Counted from the first letter of the stretch, positions 1 through 5,947 are shown. The stretch is DNA of 5,947 nucleotides from a bacterium (GCA_021781185.1 JAJXXI010000023.1:1-5947); one strand, 5' to 3'. The notes: generated by a model not told the origin, from the letters alone. Made by a program: numbers and translations.

Positions 1-1292
1 GCGAAGGCCGGCCGTATCCTGAAATGCCTGGCATTACCCAGCGCATCTGCGGCATCTGCCCGGTGAGCCACACGCTCGCCTCGGCCAAGGCCGGCGACGC
101 CCTCATGGCCGTCAGCATTCCGCCTGCTGCCGACAAGCTGCGCCGGCTGTTGAACCTTGGCCAGTTCATCCAATCGCACGCGTTGAGCTTCTTCCATCTG
201 AGCGCCCCGGATTTCCTGCTCGGCTGGGATACGCCGCCGGCGCAACGGAATGTGTTCGGTCTCATCAATTCCAATACCGACCTCGCTCGTGCCGGCATTC
301 GTCTGCGCCAGTTTGGCCAGGAAATCATCGAAGTCCTCAGCGGCAAAAAAATTCATCCGGCTTGGGCGGTGCCTGGCGGTGTGCGGAGCAGCCTTACTTC
401 CGAAGGTCGTGAAAAGATCAGGGCGTGGCTGCCCGAAGCCTACGCAACCACCAAGGTGGCGCTTGATCTGTTCAAGAAAATGCTGAAGACGCATGGACGC
501 GAAGTCCAGATTTTCGGCAACTTCCAGTCGTTGTTCATGGGGCTCGTCACGCCGGATGGCTCCTGGGAACATCATGGTGGCAAGCTGCGTTTCACGGACA
601 GCAGCGGCAGTGTCATCGCCGACCAGATTGATGCAGCGAGTTATCAGGAATATATCGGCGAAGCGGTGCAAAATACGTCCTATCTCAAGTCGCCATATTA
701 TCTGCCGCTCGGATTTCCGGATGGCATTTATCGCGTCGGGCCGCTCGCCCGGTTGAATGTCTGCGAACAGATGGGCGTGCCGCAGGCGGACGAGGAGCTG
801 AAGAAGTTCAAGAAGCTTGGCCGCGGCGCGGTGACCTCTTCGTTCCTGTATCACTACGCGCGGTTGATTGAAATTCTGGCATCCATCGAGTTTGTCGAGC
901 AATACCTGGCGGACGATGAGCTTTCGAGCAATTACCTCCGTGCGGATGCCGGTATCAACAGTCTGCGCGGCGTGGGAGCCAGTGAAGCTCCCCGGGGCAC
1001 GCTGTTCCACGATTACACCGTGGATCGCAACGGACTGTTGAAAAAGATCAATCTTATCGTGGCCACCGGCCAGAACAATCTGGCGATGAACCAGACTGTC
1101 GCGCAGATCGCCCGGCATTATATCCGCGGCAATCATGAAATTCCCGAGCCGATGCTCAACCGCGTCGAGCATGGGATCCGCTGCTACGACCCGTGCCTGA
1201 GCTGCTCGACTCATGCGGTCGGACAGATGCCTTTGCATGTGAAACTCGTGGCTTCCAACGGTCAAGTGTTGCAGGAAGTGACCCGCGACTGA
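1..1292 (+). CDS. hoxH: HoxH, large (catalytic) subunit of group 3d NAD-linked [NiFe]-hydrogenase, 5'-partial
   Basis: Catalytic subunit that carries the NiFe(CN)2CO site and reversibly oxidises H2 in the cytoplasm. With HoxY and the HoxFU diaphorase it couples this to NAD(H). The frame is open from nt 3 with no stop, and reads EGRPYPEMPGITQRICGIC. The ATG at 24 is therefore internal, and about 50-60 N-terminal codons lie outside the window (HoxH is usually about 475-490 aa; about 430 are visible). The L1 motif RICGICPVSH has its nickel-ligand Cys pair at nt 48-50 and 57-59. Other conserved blocks are HALSFFHLS, VPGGVR (369-386) and SEAPRG (981-998), whose Arg lies near the active-site cyanides. 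The L2 motif DPCLSCSTH spans 1188-1214. The 25 residues after that His (1215-1289, beginning AVGQMPL) form the cleavable tail, so this is an unprocessed precursor. hoxW follows directly. The assignment to HoxH, and not to a group 3b or 3c subunit, rests on overall resemblance and is firm. Confidence 0.97.
   Translation, partial: EGRPYPEMPGITQRICGICPVSHTLASAKAGDALMAVSIPPAADKLRRLLNLGQFIQSHALSFFHLSAPDFLLGWDTPPAQRNVFGLINSNTDLARAGIRLRQFGQEIIEVLSGKKIHPAWAVPGGVRSSLTSEGREKIRAWLPEAYATTKVALDLFKKMLKTHGREVQIFGNFQSLFMGLVTPDGSWEHHGGKLRFTDSSGSVIADQIDAASYQEYIGEAVQNTSYLKSPYYLPLGFPDGIYRVGPLARLNVCEQMGVPQADEELKKFKKLGRGAVTSSFLYHYARLIEILASIEFVEQYLADDELSSNYLRADAGINSLRGVGASEAPRGTLFHDYTVDRNGLLKKINLIVATGQNNLAMNQTVAQIARHYIRGNHEIPEPMLNRVEHGIRCYDPCLSCSTHAVGQMPLHVKLVASNGQVLQEVTRD
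1215..1289 (+). other. Predicted C-terminal maturation peptide of HoxH (25 residues)
   Basis: In [NiFe]-hydrogenase large subunits that undergo processing, a specific endopeptidase cuts after the His of DPCxxCxxH once nickel is in place. Here that His is codon 1212-1214, and the remaining tail runs from AVGQMPL to the terminal VTRD. The site is predicted from the motif. The presence of the tail agrees with the HoxW gene that follows and argues against a non-processed hydrogenase type. Confidence 0.85.
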
Positions 1293-1296
1293 ACAA

Positions 1297-1320
1297 TTTG
1301 TCCTTGTTGGGTGGGACAAA
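1297..1320 (+). promoter_or_regulatory. Stem-loop 1 in the hoxH-hoxW spacer
   Basis: A perfect 7-bp inverted repeat, TTTGTCC (1297-1303) and GGACAAA (1314-1320), encloses the 10-nt loop TTGTTGGGTG. It starts 4 nt after the hoxH stop codon and lies 4 nt before the wobble pair that opens stem-loop 2. The structure is read directly from the sequence. A role in mRNA 3'-end protection or attenuation is inference. No T-tract follows. Confidence 0.55.
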
Positions 1321-1324
1321 ACAA

Positions 1325-1362
1325 TGCCGGCGGAGAAGTTTGGTTGGGCTTCTCCGCCGGCG
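1325..1362 (+). promoter_or_regulatory. Stem-loop 2 in the hoxH-hoxW spacer (strong; attenuator, stabiliser or weak terminator)
   Basis: A perfect 13-bp, GC-rich inverted repeat, GCCGGCGGAGAAG (1326-1338) and CTTCTCCGCCGGC (1349-1361), closes the 10-nt loop TTTGGTTGGG. A T-G wobble at 1325/1362 extends it. Only TTTT (1366-1369) follows, after a 3-nt gap, so as an intrinsic terminator it looks leaky. It ends 11 nt before the hoxW ATG at 1374. Likely roles are reducing transcription of the accessory genes relative to hoxH, or stabilising the upstream message. A very stable RNA hairpin is close to certain; its function is inferred. Confidence 0.65.
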
Positions 1363-1373
1363 ACATTTTAAAC

Positions 1374-1856
1374 ATGAAGAATGAAGTTCGGATGGCGGTT
1401 GAGGACGAGTTGCTCGTCATTGGCTACGGCAATCCTCTGCGCCGCGACGACGGCGTAGGTCCACGCGTGGCTGAGTCCATTGAAGAACTGCGCCTGCCCG
1501 GCGTGCGCACACTCGTCTGTCAGCAACTTTCTCCCGAATATGCCGATCCCATCGCCCGCGCCCGGCGTGTGGTTTTTGTGGATGCCGCCGTGGATGAGGT
1601 GAGCGGCGTCAAGCTTCGCCAGCTTGTCCCCGGCGAAACCTCGCAACTCATGGCGCACGCCGCCGACCCGCGAACCATGCTGGCGCTGGCGCGTGACGTC
1701 TTTGGACATTCACCCGAAGCGTGGTGGCTGACCATTCCCGCAATGCAACTCGGATTCGGCACCGATTTTTCAACGGAAACTGAAGCGGGCTGTCAGAAAG
1801 CCATTGCCGAAATCAACCGGCTGGCAGCCATGTTTTGTAAGCCAGCGAAACAATAA
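1374..1856 (+). CDS. hoxW: HoxW, hydrogenase maturation endopeptidase (peptidase family M52)
   Basis: Cytoplasmic protease that recognises nickel-loaded HoxH and removes its C-terminal peptide as the last maturation step. From the ATG at 1374 it is 160 aa, normal for M52. LLVIGYGNPLRRDDGVG (residues 13-29) is the family's N-terminal signature. Aligned with E. coli HybD (metal ligands E16, D62, H93), the candidate ligands are D26, D70 (in VVFVDAAVD) and H95 (in MAHAADPR). D replaces E at the first position; DDG is common in the HoxW branch. The start is uncertain. A GTG at 1311 would force translation through stem-loop 2 and add 21 residues of no family resemblance. The ATG at 1374 lacks a Shine-Dalgarno. 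The ATG at 1392 has GAAG 5 nt upstream and leaves a typical short lead before the signature (154 aa). The substrate is inferred from adjacency to hoxH. Confidence 0.93.
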   Translation: MKNEVRMAVEDELLVIGYGNPLRRDDGVGPRVAESIEELRLPGVRTLVCQQLSPEYADPIARARRVVFVDAAVDEVSGVKLRQLVPGETSQLMAHAADPRTMLALARDVFGHSPEAWWLTIPAMQLGFGTDFSTETEAGCQKAIAEINRLAAMFCKPAKQ

Positions 1857-1920
1857 TTGCCAAGTGCTGGCCAACTTCAGGAAAGCTGGCAGTCGTGCCA
1901 TGCCGTAGTCTATTTCCGTG
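1857..1920 (+). other. hoxW-hypF intergenic spacer
   Basis: A 64-nt gap. It contains a small perfect hairpin, TGGCA (1887-1891), loop GTCG, TGCCA (1896-1900), and a looser 6-bp inverted repeat GCCAGC (1841-1846, inside hoxW) with GCTGGC (1866-1871). No T-tract, convincing promoter pair or Shine-Dalgarno for hypF is visible. A TAG at 1906-1908, in frame with hypF, sets the upstream limit of that gene. Confidence 0.3.
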
Positions 1921-4389
1921 ATGCCACGTCTTTTGCTCCATTCCGTCCGGCGTCCCCGGCTTGATCGGGAGTTGGTTCCGCATCTTCCGGCTGCTCCAAT
2001 CGTCCGGCTCAAAATCACGGTTCGCGGGGCCGTGCAAGGCGTGGGGTTCCGGCCTTTTATTTTTCGCCTGGCTGAAAAACTCCAACTGACCGGCTGGGTC
2101 AATAATTCTTCCTGCGGGGTTTTCATTGAATTGGAAGGACCGCGTGTCGCCTTGGAAAGCTTCTTATGCCGGCTGGATTCAGAAAAGCCGGCGCATAGCT
2201 TCATTCAAAGCCTTGAATCGTGCTGGCTGGATGCGGTGGGCCACACGAAATTTGAAATCCGCGCGAGCGACAATTCCACAAGGAAATCGGCGCTCATCCT
2301 GCCCGACATCGCGACGTGCCCGGATTGCCTTCGTGATATTTTCGACCCGTCCAACCGGCGCTACGCTTATCCGTTTACTAATTGCACGCACTGCGGCCCC
2401 CGCTTCAGTATCATCGAGGCGCTGCCATACGATCGCGCCCATACTTCGATGAAGCCGTTCACGATGTGTCCCTCGTGTCAGGCCGAATACGATGATCCGC
2501 GCGACCGCCGCTTCCACGCGCAGCCCAATGCCTGTCCAGTTTGCGGGCCAAGTTTGGAACTGTGGGATTCGGCTGGGGCGGTGTTACATTGCAATCACGA
2601 TGCACTGCTTGCGGCGGCCGGCGCGATTCGCCGAGGGGAAATCATTGCGGTCAAGGGAATCGGCGGTTTTCATCTCATGGCGGACGCTCGGAATTCCCAA
2701 ACGGTCCTGCGGCTTAGAGAACGCAAACACCGCGAAGAAAAACCATTTGCGCTGCTGTTTCCCTCCTTGGTTGCCGTGAAACAAGTCTGTGCAGTCTCGC
2801 CGGTGGAAGAAAGATTGCTGAATTCACCCGCCGCTCCGATTGTTTTGCTGGCCAAAGTTGCCAATGAACCAACCACCATTGGCGATGCTGCCGCTCCCGG
2901 CAATCCGCAGCTAGGCGTGATGCTGGCCGCCAATCCGCTGCATCATTTGCTGATGACGGAGCTGGGATTTCCAGTGGTGGCCACCAGCGCCAATCTAAGC
3001 GACGAGCCGATTTGCACCGATGAATTCGAGGCGTTGCACCGGCTCCGGGGTATTGCAGATCTGCTTTTGGTGCATAATCGGCCCATCGTCCGGCACGTGG
3101 ATGATTCAATTGTCCGGGTGATGCTGGACCGGGAAATGGTTCTACGGCGGGCGAGGGGATACGCGCCGCTGCCCGTGGCTCTAAATGCTCAATCCTCGGC
3201 GGTCGCGCCGGCCACGGTTCTCGCGGTGGGCGCACATCTGAAAAATTCCGTGGCGCTGGCCGTTGGCAAAAACATTTTTATCAGCCAGCATATTGGAGAT
3301 TTGGAGACCGTGCAGGCCAATAACGCGTTTCGTCGCGTCACCCGTGATTTGCCTGAACTATATGATGTCCGGCCGGAAATCATCGCCGCCGATTTGCATC
3401 CGGATTATCTCTCGACCCAGTTTGCAAATGAAATATCTTTGCCTGCACTGGCAGAGTGCGGCGGCGATGGTGCTTGGCAAGGCATGGGTGAATATAAACC
3501 TGCGGCAGAGGCGGAATCGCGCTCCGCTGGCCAGCGCAGCCCGAAATTGGTTGGTGTCCAGCACCACCTCGCCCATGTGTTGTCGTGCGTTGCGGAAAAC
3601 GAGGTTCCCTTGCCCGTGCTGGGTGTGGCATGGGATGGCACGGGTTACGGTGGGGATGGGACGATCTGGGGCGGCGAATTTTTTCAGGTTGGCAGCCGGG
3701 AGGCGCGTCGCATCGCGCATTTACGCCCCTTTCGCCTGGTGGGCGGGGACAAGGCGGTGAAGGAGCCTCGTCGCGTTGCACTTGGTTTGCTATACGAGCT
3801 GTATGGCGAATCGGCATTTGAAATGACACATCTGCCGCCCTTGCGGGAAATGCCGCCGGTGGAAATGATCACGCTGAAAGGAATGTTGCAGCGCCGGTTC
3901 AACTCGCCGCCCACCTCCAGCATGGGCCGCTTGTTTGATGCGGTGGCCTCACTGGTCAATCTGCGGCAGCAACTGCGCTTTGAAGGTCAGGCGGCGATGG
4001 AGCTGGAATACGCCGTTGGTGGTCTTGTGACGGATGAGTTTTATTCGCTGCCGCTGGTCATCCGGCAGGCCCGCCGGATGCTGGACTGGAGCCCGCTGAT
4101 TGAAGGTGTGTTGAAGGATGTGGCCAATCAGGTTGCGATGGCGCAGATTTCAGCAAAATTTCACAACGGTCTGGCGGAAGCCGTGGTGTCGCTGGCAAAA
4201 ATCGCCGGGGAAAAGCGCATTGTTCTGAGCGGTGGCTGTTTTCAAAATCGGTATTTGACCGAGCGCTGCGTGATCCGGCTGCGCGAAGAGTTATTCCAGC
4301 CGTATTGGCACCAGCGCGTGCCGCCCAATGACGGCGGCATCGCCCTGGGGCAGGTTTTTGCGGCCCGAAACCAGTTGGAGTTGAAATAA
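1921..4389 (+). CDS. hypF: HypF, carbamoyltransferase for [NiFe]-hydrogenase CN-ligand synthesis
   Basis: Uses carbamoyl phosphate and ATP to form carbamoyl-adenylate and transfers the carbamoyl group to the C-terminal Cys of HypE, the source of the active-site cyanides. All HypF domains are present (numbering from ATG 1921, 822 aa). The acylphosphatase domain is about 30-118, with GAVQGVGFRP at 36-45, catalytic R44 and an Asn at 61/62. The paired zinc fingers have Cys at 133, 136, 155, 158, 183, 186, 205 and 208, with the exact family spacing of 2, 18, 2, 24, 2, 18, 2. The YrdC/Sua5-like domain is about 229-418. The Kae1-like carbamoyltransferase domain is about 430-815, with metal-binding H548, H549 and H552 in VQHHLAHV, DGTGYGGDG (572-580), SGGCFQN (770-776) and PNDGGIALGQ (802-811). 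It is longer than usual (about 750-780 aa). The excess lies in an Arg/Pro-rich N-terminal lead of about 28 residues and an insert around 505-541. GTG 1918 is an alternative start; neither start has a Shine-Dalgarno. Confidence 0.97.
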   Translation: MPRLLLHSVRRPRLDRELVPHLPAAPIVRLKITVRGAVQGVGFRPFIFRLAEKLQLTGWVNNSSCGVFIELEGPRVALESFLCRLDSEKPAHSFIQSLESCWLDAVGHTKFEIRASDNSTRKSALILPDIATCPDCLRDIFDPSNRRYAYPFTNCTHCGPRFSIIEALPYDRAHTSMKPFTMCPSCQAEYDDPRDRRFHAQPNACPVCGPSLELWDSAGAVLHCNHDALLAAAGAIRRGEIIAVKGIGGFHLMADARNSQTVLRLRERKHREEKPFALLFPSLVAVKQVCAVSPVEERLLNSPAAPIVLLAKVANEPTTIGDAAAPGNPQLGVMLAANPLHHLLMTELGFPVVATSANLSDEPICTDEFEALHRLRGIADLLLVHNRPIVRHVDDSIVRVMLDREMVLRRARGYAPLPVALNAQSSAVAPATVLAVGAHLKNSVALAVGKNIFISQHIGDLETVQANNAFRRVTRDLPELYDVRPEIIAADLHPDYLSTQFANEISLPALAECGGDGAWQGMGEYKPAAEAESRSAGQRSPKLVGVQHHLAHVLSCVAENEVPLPVLGVAWDGTGYGGDGTIWGGEFFQVGSREARRIAHLRPFRLVGGDKAVKEPRRVALGLLYELYGESAFEMTHLPPLREMPPVEMITLKGMLQRRFNSPPTSSMGRLFDAVASLVNLRQQLRFEGQAAMELEYAVGGLVTDEFYSLPLVIRQARRMLDWSPLIEGVLKDVANQVAMAQISAKFHNGLAEAVVSLAKIAGEKRIVLSGGCFQNRYLTERCVIRLREELFQPYWHQRVPPNDGGIALGQVFAARNQLELK
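3500..3539 (+). repeat. Palindromic cluster inside hypF (possible in-frame REP-like insert)
   Basis: Nested inverted repeats occur within 40 nt: CTGCG (3500-3504) with CGCAG (3535-3539), GCGGA (3511-3515) with TCCGC (3523-3527), and a perfect 12-bp palindrome CGCTGGCCAGCG (3525-3536). They lie in the part of HypF that is longer than in typical homologues. The repeats are seen directly. That they mark an inserted mobile palindromic element is inference, since no second copy exists in the window. Confidence 0.35.
4377..4380 (+). promoter_or_regulatory. Probable ribosome binding site of hypC
   Basis: GGAG lies within the last codons of hypF, 13 nt before the hypC ATG. The spacing is longer than ideal. 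With only 4 nt between the two genes, translation of hypC is probably coupled to termination on hypF. Confidence 0.4.
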
Positions 4390-4393
4390 AATC

Positions 4394-4648
4394 ATGTGTC
4401 TCGCCATTCCAGGGAAAGTCGTGAGTATCAGTGGAGACGACCCGCTGACGCGCATGGGCAAAATAGATTTCTCCGGGGTCATCAAGCAGGCCAGCCTGGC
4501 TTATGTGCCGGAGGTGAACATCGGCGATTATGTCATTGTCCATGTCGGCTTTGCCTTGAGCAAAGTGGACGAGGACGAGGCGCAAAAGGTTTTCGGGTAT
4601 TTGAAACAGATCGGTGAACTCGGCGAACTGGAGAGGGAATCGCCATGA
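4394..4648 (+). CDS. hypC: HypC, [NiFe]-hydrogenase maturation chaperone
   Basis: Small chaperone that forms a complex with HypD, helps carry the Fe(CN)2CO unit, and then binds the hydrogenase large-subunit precursor to deliver it. The protein is 84 aa, the usual size. It begins with the family hallmark MCLAIPGKV, whose Cys2 (exposed after removal of the initiator Met) is essential in characterised HypC proteins. This motif fixes the start. The rest matches the OB-fold-like barrel and C-terminal helix of the family ([15 protein letters not shown], then a charged helix with [11 protein letters not shown]). It sits 4 nt after hypF, and its TGA overlaps the hypD ATG as ATGA, so HypC and HypD are probably made in step. 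It might be the HoxH-dedicated paralogue if the genome has other hydrogenases; this cannot be judged here. Confidence 0.97.
   Translation: MCLAIPGKVVSISGDDPLTRMGKIDFSGVIKQASLAYVPEVNIGDYVIVHVGFALSKVDEDEAQKVFGYLKQIGELGELERESP
4633..4638 (+). promoter_or_regulatory. Ribosome binding site of hypD
   Basis: GAGGGA, within the purine run GAGAGGGA that begins at 4631, lies 6 nt before the hypD ATG at 4645 and inside the end of hypC. It is the clearest Shine-Dalgarno in the window and confirms the hypD start at the ATGA overlap. Confidence 0.7.
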
Positions 4649-5736
4649 AGTTTCTCGACGAATATCGCGATGCCGGACTGGCGCGGAAGTTTGCGGGGGA
4701 AATCCATCGCATGACCACCCGGCCGTGGAAAATCATGGAGGTTTGCGGAGGCCAGACGCACGCCATTGTGAAATTTGGCATTGATGAACTGCTGCCAAAA
4801 CAGATCGAACTGATTCACGGTCCAGGGTGTCCCGTGTGCGTGACGCCGCTGGAGGTTATAGACAAAGCGCTGGAAATCGCGTCGCGTCGCGGGGTGGTTT
4901 TCACGTCGTTCGGCGACATGCTGCGCGTTCCGGGCAGCAGCACGGATTTGCTTTCGGTAAAAGCCGGGGGTGGCGACGTGCGGATTGTGTATTCGCCGCT
5001 GGATGCGGTGAAAATTGCGGAGCAAAACCCGGCGAAGGAAGTTGTATTCTTCGGCGTGGGCTTTGAAACCACTGCGCCCGCCACGGCGATGGCAGCATAT
5101 CAGGCCGCGCAAAAGGGCTTGAAAAATTTCTCGATGCTGATTTCGCATGTCCTCGTGCCTCCGGCCATTGAAGCGCTGATGTCATCGCCGGACTGCAAGG
5201 TGCAGGCGTTTCTGGCCGCCGGCCACGTCTGCACGGTGATGGGCTACGAGGAGTATTTTCCGCTCGCAAAAAAATATCAGGTGCCGATAGTTGTCACCGG
5301 GTTCGAGCCGCTGGACATTTTGCACGGCATTCTGATGGTGGTGCAGCAGTTGGAATCCGGCCGCGCCGAGGTGGAAAACCAATACGCCCGCGCGGTTCGC
5401 CGCGAAGGGAACCAGCCGGCGCAGATTCTGATCAAAAGGGTATTCCAAGTGGTTCCGCGCAAATGGCGCGGGGTGGGGGAAATCCCGCAAAGCGGTCTTG
5501 GGCTGGCCAACGAATACGCCGCATTTGACGCGGATAAGAAATTCGGATTGACCGATCATCATGTCGAGGAGCCTGCCGAATGCATTGCCGGCTTGATTTT
5601 GCAGGGCCAGAAAAAACCTCACGAATGTCCGGCATTTGGTGCGAAATGCACGCCGGAACATCCGCTCGGTGCCACGATGGTTTCCAGCGAAGGTGCCTGC
5701 GCCGCGTATTACCGCTACCGCCGCAACCAAATTTAA
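4645..5736 (+). CDS. hypD: HypD, Fe-S scaffold for Fe(CN)2CO assembly in [NiFe]-hydrogenase maturation
   Basis: With HypC, receives cyanide from HypE and builds the Fe(CN)2CO moiety. HypD carries a [4Fe-4S] cluster and redox-active thiols. The 363-aa length is typical. EVCGGQTH supplies C34, and GPGCPVC supplies C62 and C65; these match C41, C69 and C72 of E. coli HypD, the thiols used for iron binding and disulfide chemistry. [10 protein letters not shown] and the [12 protein letters not shown] stretch are also family features. The C-terminal cluster ligands are C313 (PAEC), C328 (HEC), C335 (GAKC) and C352 (EGAC), so all expected cysteines are present. The start is supported by the Shine-Dalgarno at 4633-4638 and the ATGA overlap with hypC. 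Unlike the tight hypF-hypC-hypD block, hypE follows only after 109 nt. Confidence 0.98.
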   Translation: MKFLDEYRDAGLARKFAGEIHRMTTRPWKIMEVCGGQTHAIVKFGIDELLPKQIELIHGPGCPVCVTPLEVIDKALEIASRRGVVFTSFGDMLRVPGSSTDLLSVKAGGGDVRIVYSPLDAVKIAEQNPAKEVVFFGVGFETTAPATAMAAYQAAQKGLKNFSMLISHVLVPPAIEALMSSPDCKVQAFLAAGHVCTVMGYEEYFPLAKKYQVPIVVTGFEPLDILHGILMVVQQLESGRAEVENQYARAVRREGNQPAQILIKRVFQVVPRKWRGVGEIPQSGLGLANEYAAFDADKKFGLTDHHVEEPAECIAGLILQGQKKPHECPAFGAKCTPEHPLGATMVSSEGACAAYYRYRRNQI

Positions 5737-5845
5737 CTTGATCACGAAATAGCCAGACACACGAAAGGTATACAAATCGCGTCACAACGGCTGGATGCAA
5801 ATTTCTGTGAATGATTTTCATATGGTTTGTGGTCAATAATATAAA
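5737..5845 (+). other. AT-rich hypD-hypE spacer, possible internal promoter
   Basis: A 109-nt gap that becomes clearly more AT-rich than the coding DNA, especially after 5800. TTTTCA (5815-5820) and TAATAT (5837-5842), 16 nt apart, resemble -35 and -10 boxes. The second ends 3 nt before the hypE ATG, so a transcript from it would be nearly leaderless. No Shine-Dalgarno precedes hypE and no strong hairpin with a T-tract follows hypD. A promoter is speculative; the spacer may simply be transcribed through. Confidence 0.2.
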
Positions 5846-5947
5846 ATGAATCTGCCAAACTTCAATGCAGCCTGCCCGTTGCCGCTTTCGCAATATCCGC
5901 ACGTCCTCATGGCGCATGGTGGCGGTGGAAAACTAATGCACCGGTTG
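5846..5947 (+). CDS. hypE: HypE, carbamoyl dehydratase of [NiFe]-hydrogenase maturation, 3'-partial
   Basis: HypE receives the carbamoyl group from HypF on its C-terminal Cys and dehydrates it with ATP to a thiocyanate, the direct cyanide donor to HypC-HypD. Only 34 codons are visible, open to the window end. After a lead of about 19 residues ([20 protein letters not shown]) comes [14 protein letters not shown], the N-terminal signature of HypE (HGxGG followed by a Leu/Met-rich helix start). Its position right after hypD supports the call. The ATG at 5846 has no Shine-Dalgarno. The ATG at 5909 lies too close to the glycine motif to be likely. The ATP-binding domain and the terminal PRIC-type Cys tail lie beyond the window and cannot be checked. 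Confidence 0.93.
   Translation, partial: MNLPNFNAACPLPLSQYPHVLMAHGGGGKLMHRL

Noticed and set aside
250..756. Open + strand frames of 78 and 87 codons overlapping hoxH in another frame
   Set aside because: They lie wholly inside a strongly conserved hoxH, show no family resemblance and read as Arg/Ser-rich shadow translations of a GC-rich gene.
1304..1348. CsrA/RsmA-type sites in the hairpin loops
   Set aside because: CsrA sites need GGA in the loop. The loops contain GTTGGG and the only nearby GGA lies in the stem arms.
1325..1369. A full intrinsic terminator ending the hox operon
   Set aside because: The stem is strong, but the T-tract is only four bases after a 3-nt gap, and functionally linked genes continue on the same strand 11 nt later. 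Attenuation is possible, complete termination unlikely.
1311..1373. HoxW starting at GTG 1311
   Set aside because: The extra 21 residues would be encoded by the hairpins and resemble nothing in M52 proteases, which normally begin a few residues before the GxGN motif.
1819..1904. Short direct repeat GCTGGCAG followed nearby by CCATG, at the end of hoxW and in the next spacer
   Set aside because: The shared blocks are short and differently spaced, and one copy is in coding DNA. This is not enough to claim a duplication or an operator.
4528..5148. A 206-codon open frame on the minus strand across hypC and hypD
   Set aside because: It is antisense to two unmistakable genes, has no recognisable motif, and is explained by GC-rich third positions on the coding strand.
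1..5947. A previously undescribed system
   Set aside because: Every gene seen belongs to the well-known [NiFe]-hydrogenase and Hyp maturation pathway, and no unexplained gene-sized stretch remains. Novelty is limited to the non-coding structures and the HypF insert.

Overview
The window holds the end of a [NiFe]-hydrogenase structural operon and most of its maturation cassette. All genes are on the + strand, in the order hoxH (5' end missing), hoxW, hypF, hypC, hypD, hypE (3' end missing). The large subunit has the L1 signature (RICGICPVSH), the L2 signature (DPCLSCSTH followed by AVGQMPL) and internal stretches typical of HoxH. HoxH is the catalytic subunit of the group 3d, NAD-linked cytoplasmic bidirectional hydrogenases. 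The small subunit HoxY and the diaphorase subunits are not visible and would be expected upstream.

Layout. 1-1292: hoxH without about its first 50-60 codons. 1293-1373: an 81-nt spacer made almost entirely of two tandem perfect stem-loops whose 10-nt loops share GTTGGG. 1374-1856: hoxW, the endopeptidase that trims the HoxH C-terminus. 1857-1920: a short spacer. 1921-4389: hypF. 4394-4648: hypC, 4 nt after hypF. 4645-5736: hypD, overlapping hypC by ATGA. 5737-5845: a relatively AT-rich 109-nt gap. 5846-5947: the first 34 codons of hypE. No stretch over 300 nt lacks a gene, and I saw no tRNA, rRNA, CRISPR array or insertion sequence.

How the genes work together (known biochemistry of these families). 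HypF makes a carbamoyl group from carbamoyl phosphate and ATP and passes it to the C-terminal Cys of HypE, which dehydrates it to a thiocyanate. The HypC-HypD complex assembles Fe(CN)2CO on its iron-sulfur scaffold and delivers it to apo-HoxH. After nickel insertion by HypA/HypB, which are not in this window, HoxW cuts HoxH after the His of the L2 motif, releasing a 25-residue tail and closing the active site. Every enzyme seen here keeps its key visible residues, so the system looks functional.

Organism. This is a bacterium of moderately high GC. Shine-Dalgarno sequences are clear only before hypD and plausible before hypC, and weak or absent before hoxW, hypF and hypE. Weak SD use and the protein flavour would suit Verrucomicrobiota or a relative, but this is a guess and not shown by the sequence. 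The gene content is a known system and not a new one. The less expected items are the twin hairpins between hoxH and hoxW, an extra segment of about 30 residues inside HypF that coincides with palindromic DNA, and the detached hypE start.
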